Positions 17,568 through 26,448 are shown, counted from the stretch's first letter. The stretch: 64,000 bases of DNA from Ferrimonas balearica (GCF_019802085.1 NZ_JAHVHV010000001.1:1116001-1180000); one strand, 5' to 3'. Notes: generated by a model from the letters alone, not told the origin. Numbers and translations: made by a program.

Positions 17568-17708
17568 TATTTGAGAAGGCCTCCTAGCATGGAGGCCTTT
17601 CTCGTATCTGAATCAATGTGCCGGGGGCAGGGTGAGAAGCCTGACCGGGTTCGAAACGAGCGTAGCGAGTAACGCCGAAGGCGGTCATCCCGCTTTGGCT
17701 CTCCGCCA
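17568..17708 (+). repeat. tRNA-Ser-linked module 1b (141 bp)
   Basis: A second tandem copy of module 1a, beginning with a different terminator hairpin and ending with CTCCGCCA at 17701-17708. Its complement to the tRNA is GGGGCAGGG, where a G-U wobble replaces the A-U pair. Confidence 0.85.
17576..17600 (+). terminator. terminator hairpin in module 1b
   Basis: AAGGCCTCC and GGAGGCCTT form a perfect 9-bp stem with loop TAGCAT and a short T run. Confidence 0.75.
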
Positions 17709-17845
17709 GATTTGAGAAGGCCCGCAGTGATGCGGGCCTTTGTCGTTTACGTTGGTTGAAGCCTTCCCTGGCGCATCCCTCGGCTCGGCGTCCCTGCCTC
17801 GTGTTCGCCATATAAAAGGAAGGCCCACTGTAAAGCGGGCCTTTT
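17709..17845 (+). repeat. truncated module 2 with two terminator hairpins
   Basis: Begins like the other modules and has a terminator at 17717-17741 (AAGGCCCGCA/TGCGGGCCTT). The sequence after it matches module 2 of the second tRNA-Ser locus up to CCCTGCCTCG, then breaks off into TTCGCCATAT and a last hairpin. Confidence 0.7.
17820..17845. terminator. bidirectional terminator ending the tRNA-Ser locus
   Basis: AAGGCCC and GGGCCTT form a stem with A/T-rich flanks on both sides; it also ends the minus-strand gene that stops at 17869. Confidence 0.7.
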
Positions 17846-17868
17846 GTTGTACGGGGCGGAGTGAAACC

Positions 17869-18858
17869 TCAGAAACGATCCACGGTGTCGTCTTTGCTGG
17901 CTTTGAGCTCCGCCAGGGCCGCATCGACGGACTGAACCAGCTTGCCCTCGTCTCCCAACTGGTTGAAGCCCCAGGCCTCGGCGCCCCGTTCGAACACGCA
18001 AAGCGAATGCAGGCCATCGCCGTCGATCTGCAGGTCGCAACGATACAGAATGCGATCGTTCAGCTTGATGCGGGCGTAGGAGCCGGGTTGGCGTTCACCG
18101 TGCAGGCGCCAGGTGGTTTCCGCCTGCACCGCCTGGGTGTCGTTATTGGTTCGTTCAATTCGGGCTGCGCGGCGTTGATGGGCCATGTCAGCATTTTGGT
18201 CGTTCACCGGTTGGCCCAAACGGCCGTGCAGCTCGTTGCGGGTGATCAGCACCTCGCTGTCCAGCAGCAGGGTCAGGCGTTGGCGGTGGATGCGGTAGGC
18301 CGGATCCAGGGCAGCGAGCAGATCCCGCACGGTTTCGTTGCCCTGACTCTCACCCTGACCCACCAGGCCAGAGATCATCACGTCACAGGCGATGGCCGGG
18401 CCACCGCGCTGCTCAATATAGCGACGGTTCTGCTTGGCCAGCATCTCGGCCAGGGGTTCGGTGCCGGAGATCAGCAGGTGGCCCACGGAAAGATCGAGCA
18501 ACTGCGCCGCATGGAGCTTCACGCTCATGGTGATCCCCATATTGGGGTTCAATTCGTCGTGCCAGGCCCCGGGCAGATACCAGGCTTGCTCCAGCGGCTG
18601 ATGGGGCTGTCCTTCGGGGCCGTAGGGGAAATTCCCCTCGTGCAGCTGATACAGCTGCGCTCCGGCCTCGCGACAACGCTCGATAAAGGGCACCAGGGCC
18701 TTTTGCAGGGCCTCGCTCTGGTGGCTTAAGCGGCCAATCGGGGTGGAGGTTTCGCGGCTGTGCACGGACAGGTCGGGAGTATTGGCGCCCGCCAAGGGGC
18801 TGAGCAGGATGCTGGTGCCGAGCAGCAGGGCCCGGAGAACTGGATTAAGTTGAACCAT
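17869..18858 (-). CDS. secreted protein of unknown function
   Basis: I do not recognise this 329-residue protein. It has a clear N-terminal signal peptide (ALLLGTSILLSPLAGA, cut near GAN) and no further membrane segment, so it should be periplasmic or exported. It contains only a few Cys (Cys62 in IERCREAG and three more later). No domain could be named. It is bounded by a terminator on its 3' side and a 310-bp gap on its 5' side. Confidence 0.6.
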   Translation of the reverse strand: MVQLNPVLRALLLGTSILLSPLAGANTPDLSVHSRETSTPIGRLSHQSEALQKALVPFIERCREAGAQLYQLHEGNFPYGPEGQPHQPLEQAWYLPGAWHDELNPNMGITMSVKLHAAQLLDLSVGHLLISGTEPLAEMLAKQNRRYIEQRGGPAIACDVMISGLVGQGESQGNETVRDLLAALDPAYRIHRQRLTLLLDSEVLITRNELHGRLGQPVNDQNADMAHQRRAARIERTNNDTQAVQAETTWRLHGERQPGSYARIKLNDRILYRCDLQIDGDGLHSLCVFERGAEAWGFNQLGDEGKLVQSVDAALAELKASKDDTVDRF

Positions 18859-19168
18859 GGCGAAGGGCGTCGTCGTCCTTGTATCGTTGAGCTGCTGACT
18901 TCCATACAGCAGTGCGTAATCACCCGTTTAATATGGCGTTTTTTTTGCTCAACTCCAAATGCTTTTCGCGTATGCCGAAAAGGTCCAACCATAGGCAAGA
19001 TGCCGACACGGTGCCTTTACACTGCGTTGCTGGCAGAGGAGAAGTGTATCGCTAACCCCTTGAAGCGCTTTATCAAAATGATCCACCGCTGTTACACTTG
19101 GCGGCAATTCCTGTCGATGTCTGCGTGACCCCTTTTTCGGCCACGGGACGCCAACCGAGCAAGTTGTC
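18859..19168. other. divergent intergenic region
   Basis: Lies between the minus-strand secreted-protein gene and the plus-strand ABC exporter gene and must hold both promoters. It is AT-rich around 18920-18960. CTTTTCG and CGAAAAG form a 7-bp inverted repeat at 18962-18982 that could be an operator. No gene is supported. Confidence 0.5.
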
Positions 19169-20962
19169 ATGCGCGTTCGCACTCAAACCCACGTCCGCTT
19201 CAGCGAAGTGAACTGGGGCACCCTTAAAAGCCTGCTGCCCTACCTGTTGGAGTTTCGCACCCGGGTTGGCCTGGCGCTGTTGTGCCTGGTGGCCGCCAAG
19301 CTGGCCAGTGTGGGGCTTCCTTTTATCCTCAAGCACATTGTGGATGGCCTCAGTGGCGAAGGCGGCGTGGATCCTATGGTGACCCTGCCGCTGGGGCTGT
19401 TGATGGCCTACGGTCTGGTGCGCTTCTCCAACGTTCTCTTCGGTGAGCTGCGGGATACCCTGTTTGGCCGGGTAACCGAGCGGGCCATGCGCCGCATCGG
19501 CCTTAAGGTGTTTGAACACCTGCACAGCCTGGACATGGATTACCACCTGGGTCGGCAAACCGGCGGCGTCTCCCGCGACATCGAGCGGGGCACCGCGGGG
19601 ATCAGCTTCCTGATGCGCTTTATGGTGTTCAACATCGGCCCCACCTTGTTGGAGATCACCATGGTGATGGGGCTGCTGTGGTGGAACTACCACCTGGGCT
19701 TTGCCCTGATTGTGCTGGTGGCGGTGGTGCTCTACATCGGCTTCTCGGTGATGGCCACCGAGTGGCGCACCAACTTTGTTCGCGAGATGAACCAGGCGGA
19801 GTCCCAGTCCAGCAGCCGCGCCGTGGACAGCCTGCTCAACTTCGAGACGGTGAAGTATTTCACCAACGAGGCCGAAGAGGCGCGCCTGTACGACCAGGGA
19901 CTGGCCCAGTGGGAGCAGGCCCGACGCAAGAATCGTCTGTCGCTGTTTGCCCTGAACGGCGGGCAGGCCCTCATCATCGCCCTGGCGATGACCGCGGCCA
20001 TGGTACTGGCGGCTTCCGATGTACTGGCCGGCGAGATGACCATCGGTGATTTTGTGCTGATCAACGCCTTTATGATGCAGGTGTTTATGCCGCTCAATTT
20101 CCTGGGGTTCGTCTACCGGGAGATGAAAGGCTCCATGGCCAACATCGAGAAGCTCTTTGCCTTGCTGGGCGTGGCCCCGAAAATTACCGATAAGCCCGAG
20201 GCACCGGAGCTGGCCCCGGGAGCCGGGCGCATCGAGTTCTCGGATGTGCTGTTTCACTACCACAGCGAACGCCCCATCCTCAAAGGAGTGAGCTTCACCG
20301 TTGAGCCCAAGCAGAAGCTGGCCATCGTCGGCTCCAGCGGGGCGGGCAAGTCCACCCTGTTCAAGTTGCTGTTCCGCTTTTACGACGTGACCGGCGGCGG
20401 CATTCGCATCGACGGCCAGGACCTTCGTGACGTCAGCCAGCACTCGTTGCGGCGGGCCATCGGCGTGGTGCCCCAGGATACGGTGCTGTTTAACACCTCC
20501 ATCCTGGAGAACGTGCGTTACGGCCGGGTGGAGGCCAGCGACGATCAGGTGTGGGAGGCAATCCGTCTGGCTCACCTCGACGGCTTTATTCGTCGCCTGC
20601 CGGAGGGGATCCACACCCTGGTGGGCGAGCGGGGGCTTAAGCTCTCCGGCGGTGAGAAGCAGCGGGTGGCGATCGCCCGGGCGCTGCTCAAACAGCCGCC
20701 CATTATGGTGTTTGACGAGGCCACCAGCTCCCTGGACAGCGCCTCGGAGCGCAGCATTCTGGAGGCGCTGTCCGAGGTGGCCAGGGAGCAAACCACTTTG
20801 GTGATCGCCCATCGGCTTTCCACCGTGGTGGACGCCGACCGCATCCTGGTGTTGGATGAGGGACAGGTGGTGGAGCAGGGCACTCACCAGCAGCTGCTGG
20901 CCCAGAACGGCCATTACGCCAAGCTCTGGGCGCTGCAGCAAAAAAGTCAGGACCCGAGCTGA
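19169..20962 (+). CDS. Atm1-type ABC exporter (fused permease and ATPase)
   Basis: A 597-residue half-transporter with an N-terminal six-helix ABC exporter domain and a C-terminal ATPase with Walker A GSSGAGKST, signature LSGGEKQRVA, Walker B MVFDEATSSLD and switch His in IAHRLST. The segment FETVKYFTNEAEEARLYD and overall layout match the ABCB7/Atm1 heavy-metal exporter group, which moves glutathione-linked sulfur or metal species across the inner membrane. The ATG at 19169 has only a weak ribosome site. Confidence 0.88.
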   Translation: MRVRTQTHVRFSEVNWGTLKSLLPYLLEFRTRVGLALLCLVAAKLASVGLPFILKHIVDGLSGEGGVDPMVTLPLGLLMAYGLVRFSNVLFGELRDTLFGRVTERAMRRIGLKVFEHLHSLDMDYHLGRQTGGVSRDIERGTAGISFLMRFMVFNIGPTLLEITMVMGLLWWNYHLGFALIVLVAVVLYIGFSVMATEWRTNFVREMNQAESQSSSRAVDSLLNFETVKYFTNEAEEARLYDQGLAQWEQARRKNRLSLFALNGGQALIIALAMTAAMVLAASDVLAGEMTIGDFVLINAFMMQVFMPLNFLGFVYREMKGSMANIEKLFALLGVAPKITDKPEAPELAPGAGRIEFSDVLFHYHSERPILKGVSFTVEPKQKLAIVGSSGAGKSTLFKLLFRFYDVTGGGIRIDGQDLRDVSQHSLRRAIGVVPQDTVLFNTSILENVRYGRVEASDDQVWEAIRLAHLDGFIRRLPEGIHTLVGERGLKLSGGEKQRVAIARALLKQPPIMVFDEATSSLDSASERSILEALSEVAREQTTLVIAHRLSTVVDADRILVLDEGQVVEQGTHQQLLAQNGHYAKLWALQQKSQDPS

Positions 20963-21388
20963 CGCCCCTCCTGACTCAGGCCACTGTCACTTGCGAGGGG
21001 TTGGCGTAGCCTGTGGACATGCCCCGGTTATTGCCTCTCACCCTATCGGCCCGGCAGTGGCTTCCCTTGGCGAAGGCCACTGAACGCCGTCTCCTTACAT
21101 CTGCCGGCCTGCGCCATCGGCGCCGGCCTGACACCTCATACCTAAAAGACATTGGCGCGATAGCCCTATTCATACCAAAGTTAGGCGGGGCGCAAGGCCG
21201 CCCAAAGGACTGGCAGTGGGGGGGCAAAACAGCACAATACTCGGGTTCAAGAGGTGCTGTCACCGCCATCCACTTAGCGCAGATTGAATGCAATCCGATA
21301 GTAATAACAATGGGTTGCAACCATTATTCCAACTCCTTAATCTTGATAGCTGACACAGGGTGTGGGCCTGAGAAAGGGGTAGACAGGC
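20963..21388. other. intergenic region before the ECF sigma factor gene
   Basis: A 426-bp gap with no supported gene. The last 120 bases are distinctly AT-richer than the surroundings and include the palindrome GGTTGCAACC at 21313-21322, a possible operator for the sigma factor operon. No terminator for the ABC gene is clear. Confidence 0.5.
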
Positions 21389-21913
21389 GTGGTGATGGAC
21401 ACCGAACGCAGAGAATTGTCCGAGATGGAACTGGGCGAATTGGTGCAGTTGCTCTATCAGCAGCTGCGTCAGCGTGCCCGCTCGGTGAAAAACCGCATGC
21501 CCCACTGCGCCACCATGGACTCCCGTGCTCTTATCCACGAAGCTTACGCGCGCCTGGCCATGGGCCAGCAGCAATACGCCGGCGAATCCCACTTTCTGGC
21601 CTGTGCCAGCACGGCCATGCGCCATGTGCTGATCGATTACCTGCGCCAGAAGAAGGCCGGCAAGCGCGACGGCGAGGGGATCGATCTCAGCTTCCTGCTG
21701 CCGGAGGAGCGACTGGATCAGATCGCCGAGATCGACAGCGCACTGACCCTGTTCGAAAAACACTATCCCCGCGAGCACGATGTGGCGCTCTACCGCATCT
21801 TCGGCGGGCTGACGCTGGAGGAGACCGCCCGGGTGGTTGGGGTGTCTTTGGCGACAGTAAAACGCGATTGGGCTTTCGCCCAGGCCTGGCTACACAAAAC
21901 CATCGCCAACTGA
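21389..21913 (+). CDS. ECF sigma factor, TIGR02999/ECF43-like
   Basis: A 174-residue sigma factor. Region 2 (residues about 15-90) includes SRALIHEAYARLA and SHFLACASTAMRHVLIDYLRQKK, the hallmark of the TIGR02999 group; region 4 (about 120-172) has a helix-turn-helix in LTLEETARVVGVSLATVKRDWAFA. Members of this group often lie next to Hanks kinases, and in Vibrio parahaemolyticus EcfP is switched on by phosphorylation by PknT. No anti-sigma gene is adjacent; the next gene, 27 bp on, is a Hanks kinase. Start codons GTG, GTG and ATG lie in a row at 21389-21397, so the exact start is open. Confidence 0.85.
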   Translation: MVMDTERRELSEMELGELVQLLYQQLRQRARSVKNRMPHCATMDSRALIHEAYARLAMGQQQYAGESHFLACASTAMRHVLIDYLRQKKAGKRDGEGIDLSFLLPEERLDQIAEIDSALTLFEKHYPREHDVALYRIFGGLTLEETARVVGVSLATVKRDWAFAQAWLHKTIAN

Positions 21914-21940
21914 TGGCCAGAGCCCATAAGGACATGAGCC

Positions 21941-24706
21941 ATGGCAAACCCCGATGACCTTCGTATCCTCTTCGAGCGGGCGCAAAACCTGCCGGAAGCG
22001 GCGCGCGATCGCTGGATAGCCACCCTGGCCCCCGAGCAGCAACAGGAGCTCAGCGAACTGTTGGGCCATGCCGGGCCTGGCCGCCACTATTTCAAAGATC
22101 TCACTGGTTTCTTGTTCGGCGACGAACCCGCCGCCGACGGCAGCGATGACCCGTTGGATCTCATCGGCAAACCCATTGGCGGCTACACCGTCACCGAGCT
22201 GTTGGGCCAGGGCGGCATGGGGGTGGTGTACAAGGCTTATGACCCCACACTGAATCGCCCGGTGGCTATTAAACTGCTGGCCCCGGGTCAGCACCTGGCC
22301 GACGACGCCCGCAACCGCTTCCTGGCCGAGGCCCAAATGGTCAGCCGGCTCGACCATACCGCCATCGGTACGCTGTATGGCCACTCGGTCACTGACGATG
22401 GGCTGGACGCTCTGGTGATGGCCTTTTACGACGGCCAGACCCTGCAGGAGCTGATGGAGCACCAGCAGTTGGACGGCCAGGCCCTGGTGGGCTGGATGGT
22501 CACCGTCCTGGAGGGGCTGCGCTACGCCCACCAGGAGGGGGTGGTGCACAAGGACATTAAGCCCGCCAACCTGATGGTGCTGGGGCCGGATCAGATCAAA
22601 ATCCTCGATTTCGGCGCCGCCGCCTACCTGGAGCAGGAGGTGGAGAACACCGCCATCCCCATCGGCACCACCGCCTACATGAGCCCGGAGCAGATCCGCG
22701 GCGAAGCCCTTACCGGCGCCACCGACTTTTGGTCGCTGGGTGTGGTGCTGTTTGAAGCCTCGGTGCGCCTGGGGTGGCTGGATGATGTCAACGCCTTTAC
22801 CTGGGCACAAAACCCCGCTGCCAGCACCAAACGTGCCCCGGCCGCCGTCGAGCGGTTGCTAAAGGCGCTGTTGGTGGTGGACCCGGAACGTCGCCTGGCC
22901 GCCGTTGCCGCGCTGGATCTTAGTGAGTTGGACAGCGCCGCCCACCAAATCAAAGCCACGCTGACCGGCAAAACCGCCAAAACCGTCGCCCTGACGTCCG
23001 CTATGCTGGCCGCCGCGGCCATCGCCTGGCAGGCGTTGAAGCCTGCGGCTCTGCCTTTACCGGAGCATCGCAAGCTGGCGCTGGTCTACAACCTCAGCGA
23101 CGGCCTGGACACCGCGCTGGCCGGTGAATTGACCGAACGGCTCAAATCCTTGGCCTACGAGCAGGGCAACATCAGTTTTGTGGGCGAGTACGGCTTCCTT
23201 GAGGAGGGCGGACAGGGCGGCGCCGATGGTATTGACCCGGCCGGTGCCAACCTGACCTGGAACCTGGTGGTCACCGATGAGAGCGACGACCCGGCACTGG
23301 GGGACAATGTTCAGGTGTCGCTGACGCTTGCGGATGCCTTAAGCGGTGAGCCGTTAAGCCAGTGGCAGCAACGCTATCCCAAGGGGCGGATGGACCTGGT
23401 GCCGGCGGATCTCTACCAGCACATCCTAAGTGCCCTCAAGGTGCAGCCCTCCGGCCTGGCCAGTCTGCAAAACCAGGAATCCATTACCGATCCGAAATCC
23501 TACGGCCTCTATCTTGAGGCCAAGGCCAAGATGGCCCGTTACCAGCAATCCGGTGACACCGATGATGCGCCCCTTTTGGAGGAAGCCAAGCAGAGCCTGC
23601 TGGAGGCCAACCGATTAAGCCCCCAGGCCAGTTATCAATTGGCCCTGGCCCAGGTGTTCACCAAGCAGTATGAGATGCTTGAGCGCCCCGAGCAGATGAG
23701 TGATGCCATCTACTGGGCCAATAAGGCGCTGGAAACCAACCCGCAGCTTATCCCCGCCTACCTGGCCCTGGCGGAGCTCTACGGCCTGAAAGCGGAGTAC
23801 GGTACTGCCATCGCCTCCTACCGCTTGGCATTGCAGCAGCAGCCCAGCAATATCGATGCGTTGCAAGGCCTGGCCGTCGCTTATCGAAGTGCAGGGCGTT
23901 TTGATGAAGCGGACGATACCTTGAATCAGGCGATGCAACTGGCTCCGGAGAATTGGCGCAGCCATAGCTTGTTGGGTACCGTGGACCACTTCCAGGGCAA
24001 GTTGGATGCGGCGGTCGCCCACTATAACGAGGCGCTTTCCTACTCACCAAACAATCGCTTGGTGCTGTCCAATATGGCGGTGGCCAACATTAACTTGGAA
24101 GCTTATGACCAGGTTATCGCCAGCTATGCGGGCACGGATGAGAACGAGCTGGATGGTTATGAAAAACTGAACTTGGCTTTGGCCTATTTCTACTCCCAGG
24201 ATTTTTCTCAGGCAGAGCGTGTCTATCAACTCGTTGTGAAGGACTTTCCAGAGCGTCATGGGATTTGGGCTCAACTTGGATTGACTCAGAGGCTTAACAA
24301 TGGCGCTGAGCACACATCAAGCCAAGCAAGCTTTGAGACAGCGCGCCATCTCGCTCTTGAAAAGCTAAGAGACAGCGGCAATGAAGTTTCGTTGCTTTGT
24401 AATATCGCCTCATACAATTCATGGCTAAATAGACACGATGAAGCATTGGAGATGCTTGATAAGACGTTTGAGCTTTGGAACGAGGATTACACCGTTGCTA
24501 GCGAGATAAGTCTTGATCAGCTCTTCTCTACAGCTGTGACGGTCTACGAAAATGCCGGTCACAGAGATAAAGCCCTTCAAGCGCTGCAGTCTGGCATCGA
24601 CGCGGGCTATACGGCTCACAGCCTGATGAAAATGCCGGTGTTGCTGGATTTAAAAAGAGACAACCGGTTTCAACAGATCCTGGGGCAATTGGCCCAGGGC
24701 AACTAA
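21941..24706 (+). CDS. membrane Hanks-type Ser/Thr kinase with TPR sensor domain (PknT-like)
   Basis: A 921-residue protein. The kinase domain spans about 81-335: Gly loop LGQGGMGVVY, Lys111 in VAIK, HKDIKPAN with Asp205, DFG with Asp223, then SPEQ and DFWSLG; all catalytic residues are intact. One membrane helix at about 348-364 is followed by TPR repeats in about 530-900, so the repeats should face the periplasm. It starts 27 bp after the sigma gene. The likely substrate is that sigma factor (inference). Bases about 24050-24660, coding for the last TPRs, are far AT-richer (near 40 % GC at the lowest) than the rest. Confidence 0.88.
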   Translation: MANPDDLRILFERAQNLPEAARDRWIATLAPEQQQELSELLGHAGPGRHYFKDLTGFLFGDEPAADGSDDPLDLIGKPIGGYTVTELLGQGGMGVVYKAYDPTLNRPVAIKLLAPGQHLADDARNRFLAEAQMVSRLDHTAIGTLYGHSVTDDGLDALVMAFYDGQTLQELMEHQQLDGQALVGWMVTVLEGLRYAHQEGVVHKDIKPANLMVLGPDQIKILDFGAAAYLEQEVENTAIPIGTTAYMSPEQIRGEALTGATDFWSLGVVLFEASVRLGWLDDVNAFTWAQNPAASTKRAPAAVERLLKALLVVDPERRLAAVAALDLSELDSAAHQIKATLTGKTAKTVALTSAMLAAAAIAWQALKPAALPLPEHRKLALVYNLSDGLDTALAGELTERLKSLAYEQGNISFVGEYGFLEEGGQGGADGIDPAGANLTWNLVVTDESDDPALGDNVQVSLTLADALSGEPLSQWQQRYPKGRMDLVPADLYQHILSALKVQPSGLASLQNQESITDPKSYGLYLEAKAKMARYQQSGDTDDAPLLEEAKQSLLEANRLSPQASYQLALAQVFTKQYEMLERPEQMSDAIYWANKALETNPQLIPAYLALAELYGLKAEYGTAIASYRLALQQQPSNIDALQGLAVAYRSAGRFDEADDTLNQAMQLAPENWRSHSLLGTVDHFQGKLDAAVAHYNEALSYSPNNRLVLSNMAVANINLEAYDQVIASYAGTDENELDGYEKLNLALAYFYSQDFSQAERVYQLVVKDFPERHGIWAQLGLTQRLNNGAEHTSSQASFETARHLALEKLRDSGNEVSLLCNIASYNSWLNRHDEALEMLDKTFELWNEDYTVASEISLDQLFSTAVTVYENAGHRDKALQALQSGIDAGYTAHSLMKMPVLLDLKRDNRFQQILGQLAQGN

Positions 24707-24718
24707 AGGAGACGCGTT

Positions 24719-25222
24719 ATGACATTGGATGGTTACTACCTAGTGCCGCTGCACCTGACCCTGGATGAAAGTGGCAACCCCGTTGTGGAGTACGACCCGC
24801 TGGGCAACGGCACTCAGCCTCAGTTGAAGGTGGATCTCGAGGACAACCCGGAGAATACCTACGATCAGATTCAGTACCGAATCACCCTGGATCCGAAAGC
24901 CAACTTTAAGACGGTGAACTGGTCTTTCACCCTGGATGAGCAGGGCCAGGACGTGGCCAACTACGTCGAGCTGTGCCAAATCATCGACGGCGAGCGCCAC
25001 TGGGTGGATGGCGTTATCATCGAGAACCAGAGCTTCGACGCCACCGGGCTGACCGAGGTGGTACTGAACTTTGGTCTGGCCAGCAAGTCCGATAAAACCA
25101 AGGTGCTGAAGCTGACCGATAAGTTTCTCTCTCTGACTCCGGTGATGGAAGGTACCCCGGGGATCAGCAATTACAAGTCCGGAAATAATGGTTATCCGCC
25201 CGGCGGCATTATTCGCAACTGA
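24719..25222 (+). CDS. orphan protein cotranscribed with the kinase
   Basis: I do not recognise this 167-residue soluble protein. It starts 12 bp after the kinase stop with a strong AAAGGAG, so it belongs to the sigma-kinase operon, and a terminator follows. It is acidic in the first half, predicted mostly beta-strand (ITLDPKANFKTVNWSFTL), and ends in a Gly/Pro-rich tail (NNGYPPGGIIRN). No signal peptide. It could be a cytoplasmic effector or kinase partner, but that rests on position only. Confidence 0.65.
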   Translation: MTLDGYYLVPLHLTLDESGNPVVEYDPLGNGTQPQLKVDLEDNPENTYDQIQYRITLDPKANFKTVNWSFTLDEQGQDVANYVELCQIIDGERHWVDGVIIENQSFDATGLTEVVLNFGLASKSDKTKVLKLTDKFLSLTPVMEGTPGISNYKSGNNGYPPGGIIRN

Positions 25223-25241
25223 TGATGCGTTAACCAAATAG

Positions 25242-25276
25242 ACGCCGCCCAAAGCTCTGCTGGGGCGGCGTTTTTT
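25242..25276 (+). terminator. intrinsic terminator of the sigma-kinase operon
   Basis: ACGCCGCCC and GGGCGGCGT form a perfect 9-bp stem followed by TTTTTT. Confidence 0.9.
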
Positions 25277-25363
25277 CGTTAATAGGAAAAAAATTCAGAA
25301 AAATTGAGCCAATCGGGGCAGGGCTTGCGTGTTATCAGGTACACCCATCGTCAAGGATTGGCC

Positions 25364-26128
25364 ATGTCACGCACCCAGATCACCGATTTACGCCCCTTAA
25401 GTGGGGGCAAACCCTTCGCCCAAACCTCCCGCCCGGCGGATGAGCCCTGGCAGGCGCTGATCCAGGCCCTGCCGCCTTTGATGCAGGTGCGCGAACTGGA
25501 CAAGCAACTGGTGTCCCTCTCCGAGCTGTTCAGCGAATGCTGGCCGGAGTACTACCTGGTCTGGCACTGGCGCGGCCGCAAGTTCCCGCCCCTGCACCGG
25601 GTGTGTCCCGAGCAGCTGCGCCACAGCTGCAACAACCTGTTGAGCGCTCGCATCTACGGTGATGAACCCCTGGACAAGGTGACTCAGCAAGAGATGAAAG
25701 CCTGGATCCAGGCCACCGGAGATCTGCTGGCCAGCCTCAGCCGCAGCCAGATGGGGCGCAGCGACTTCAACACCCTAGCGGACATTCGTGATCTTCTCGA
25801 CCAATGCATCTACATCCGTGCTGCCAACCAGTACGTGGAGTTGTTCGTCAATGAAGGGATGGGATTTCTGTTTCGAGTCAACCTGCACCAGGTGGAGGCG
25901 ATGTTCGGCGAGCACTTCTGCCGGGTACACCGCAGCTACCTCATCAACCCCAAGGCCGTTTCCAACGTGGAGCGCAAGCGCAATGGTCGCTATGTGCTGA
26001 AAATCCGCGATGAGATGATCCCGGTGGGAGACGGTTTCCTGGCCCAGGTGAAAGAGCAGCAGCCCCATTGGTTTGCCAGCCGCCCCCGTAATCGTGCCCT
26101 GGATACCTGGCTCTACCGCCGCGACTGA
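25364..26128 (+). CDS. LytTR family DNA-binding regulator
   Basis: A 254-residue protein with a C-terminal LytTR domain (about 140-240): IYIRAANQYVELFV, FCRVHRSYLINP and VPVGDGF-like IPVGDGFLAQV are characteristic. The N-terminal part (about 1-130) has no receiver domain that I can see, so its signal input is unknown. I start at the ATG 25364, which has AAGGA upstream, not at a TTG at 25304. It follows the sigma-kinase operon after a terminator and may respond to the same signal, which is inference. Confidence 0.85.
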   Translation: MSRTQITDLRPLSGGKPFAQTSRPADEPWQALIQALPPLMQVRELDKQLVSLSELFSECWPEYYLVWHWRGRKFPPLHRVCPEQLRHSCNNLLSARIYGDEPLDKVTQQEMKAWIQATGDLLASLSRSQMGRSDFNTLADIRDLLDQCIYIRAANQYVELFVNEGMGFLFRVNLHQVEAMFGEHFCRVHRSYLINPKAVSNVERKRNGRYVLKIRDEMIPVGDGFLAQVKEQQPHWFASRPRNRALDTWLYRRD

Positions 26129-26178
26129 CCCGGGCAGGCAAAATCGGTGCAAAGCTGAGCGGTTAGGCCTTGCCACTC

Positions 26179-26207
26179 TTTACAGATGACGCGGCGCTAC
26201 CTATCAT
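26179..26207 (+). promoter_or_regulatory. promoter of tRNA-Ser copy 2
   Basis: TTTACA, 17 bp and TATCAT lie ten bases before the tRNA start. The -35 is identical to that of copy 1 while the spacer differs, so the promoter motif is under selection. Confidence 0.8.
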
Positions 26208-26217
26208 GCACCGCGTC

Positions 26218-26308
26218 GGAGGGATGGCAGAGCGGTTGAATGCACCGGTCTTGAAAACCGGCATACGTTAATAGCGTATCCAGGGTTCGAATCCCTGTCC
26301 CTCCGCCA
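26218..26308 (+). tRNA. tRNA-Ser (anticodon UGA), copy 2
   Basis: Identical to the 91-nt tRNA-Ser at 17337-17427, including the encoded CCA. It too is followed by modules repeating its 3' end. Confidence 0.97.
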
Positions 26309-26448
26309 TATTTGATGAAGCCTCCGAAATCGGAGGCTTTTTCGTATCCAAATCAAAGTGCCGGGGACAGGGTGAGAAGCCTGGCCGGGTTTGAAACGAG
26401 CGTAGCGAGTAACGCCGAAGGCGGTCATCCCGTTTTGGCCCTCCGCCA
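26309..26448 (+). repeat. tRNA-Ser-linked module 1 (140 bp), second locus
   Basis: Same length and order as module 1a: terminator hairpin, GGGACAGGG (26364-26372) complementary to the tRNA CCCTGTCCC (26293-26301), GGGTTTGAA, CGCC-GAA-GGCG hairpin and a terminal CTCCGCCA at 26441-26448. Confidence 0.85.
26318..26342 (+). terminator. terminator directly after tRNA-Ser copy 2
   Basis: AAGCCTCCG and CGGAGGCTT pair perfectly around AAAT and are followed by T residues. Compared with copy 1 the stem is restored to full pairing. Confidence 0.85.

Noticed and set aside
17209..17568. Minus-strand open frames over tRNA-Ser copy 1 and the modules (also 17584-17811 and 26204-26449)
   Set aside because: They read antisense through the tRNA and its modules, giving near-identical peptides because the DNA is repeated. 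Such products are common false annotations around tRNA genes.
17428..17845. CRISPR-like array
   Set aside because: Repeats are about 140 bp with only two to three copies, no short unique spacers and no cas genes.
19073..20941. 622-codon minus-strand open frame
   Set aside because: Antisense to the Atm1-type ABC exporter, whose Walker and signature motifs are intact.
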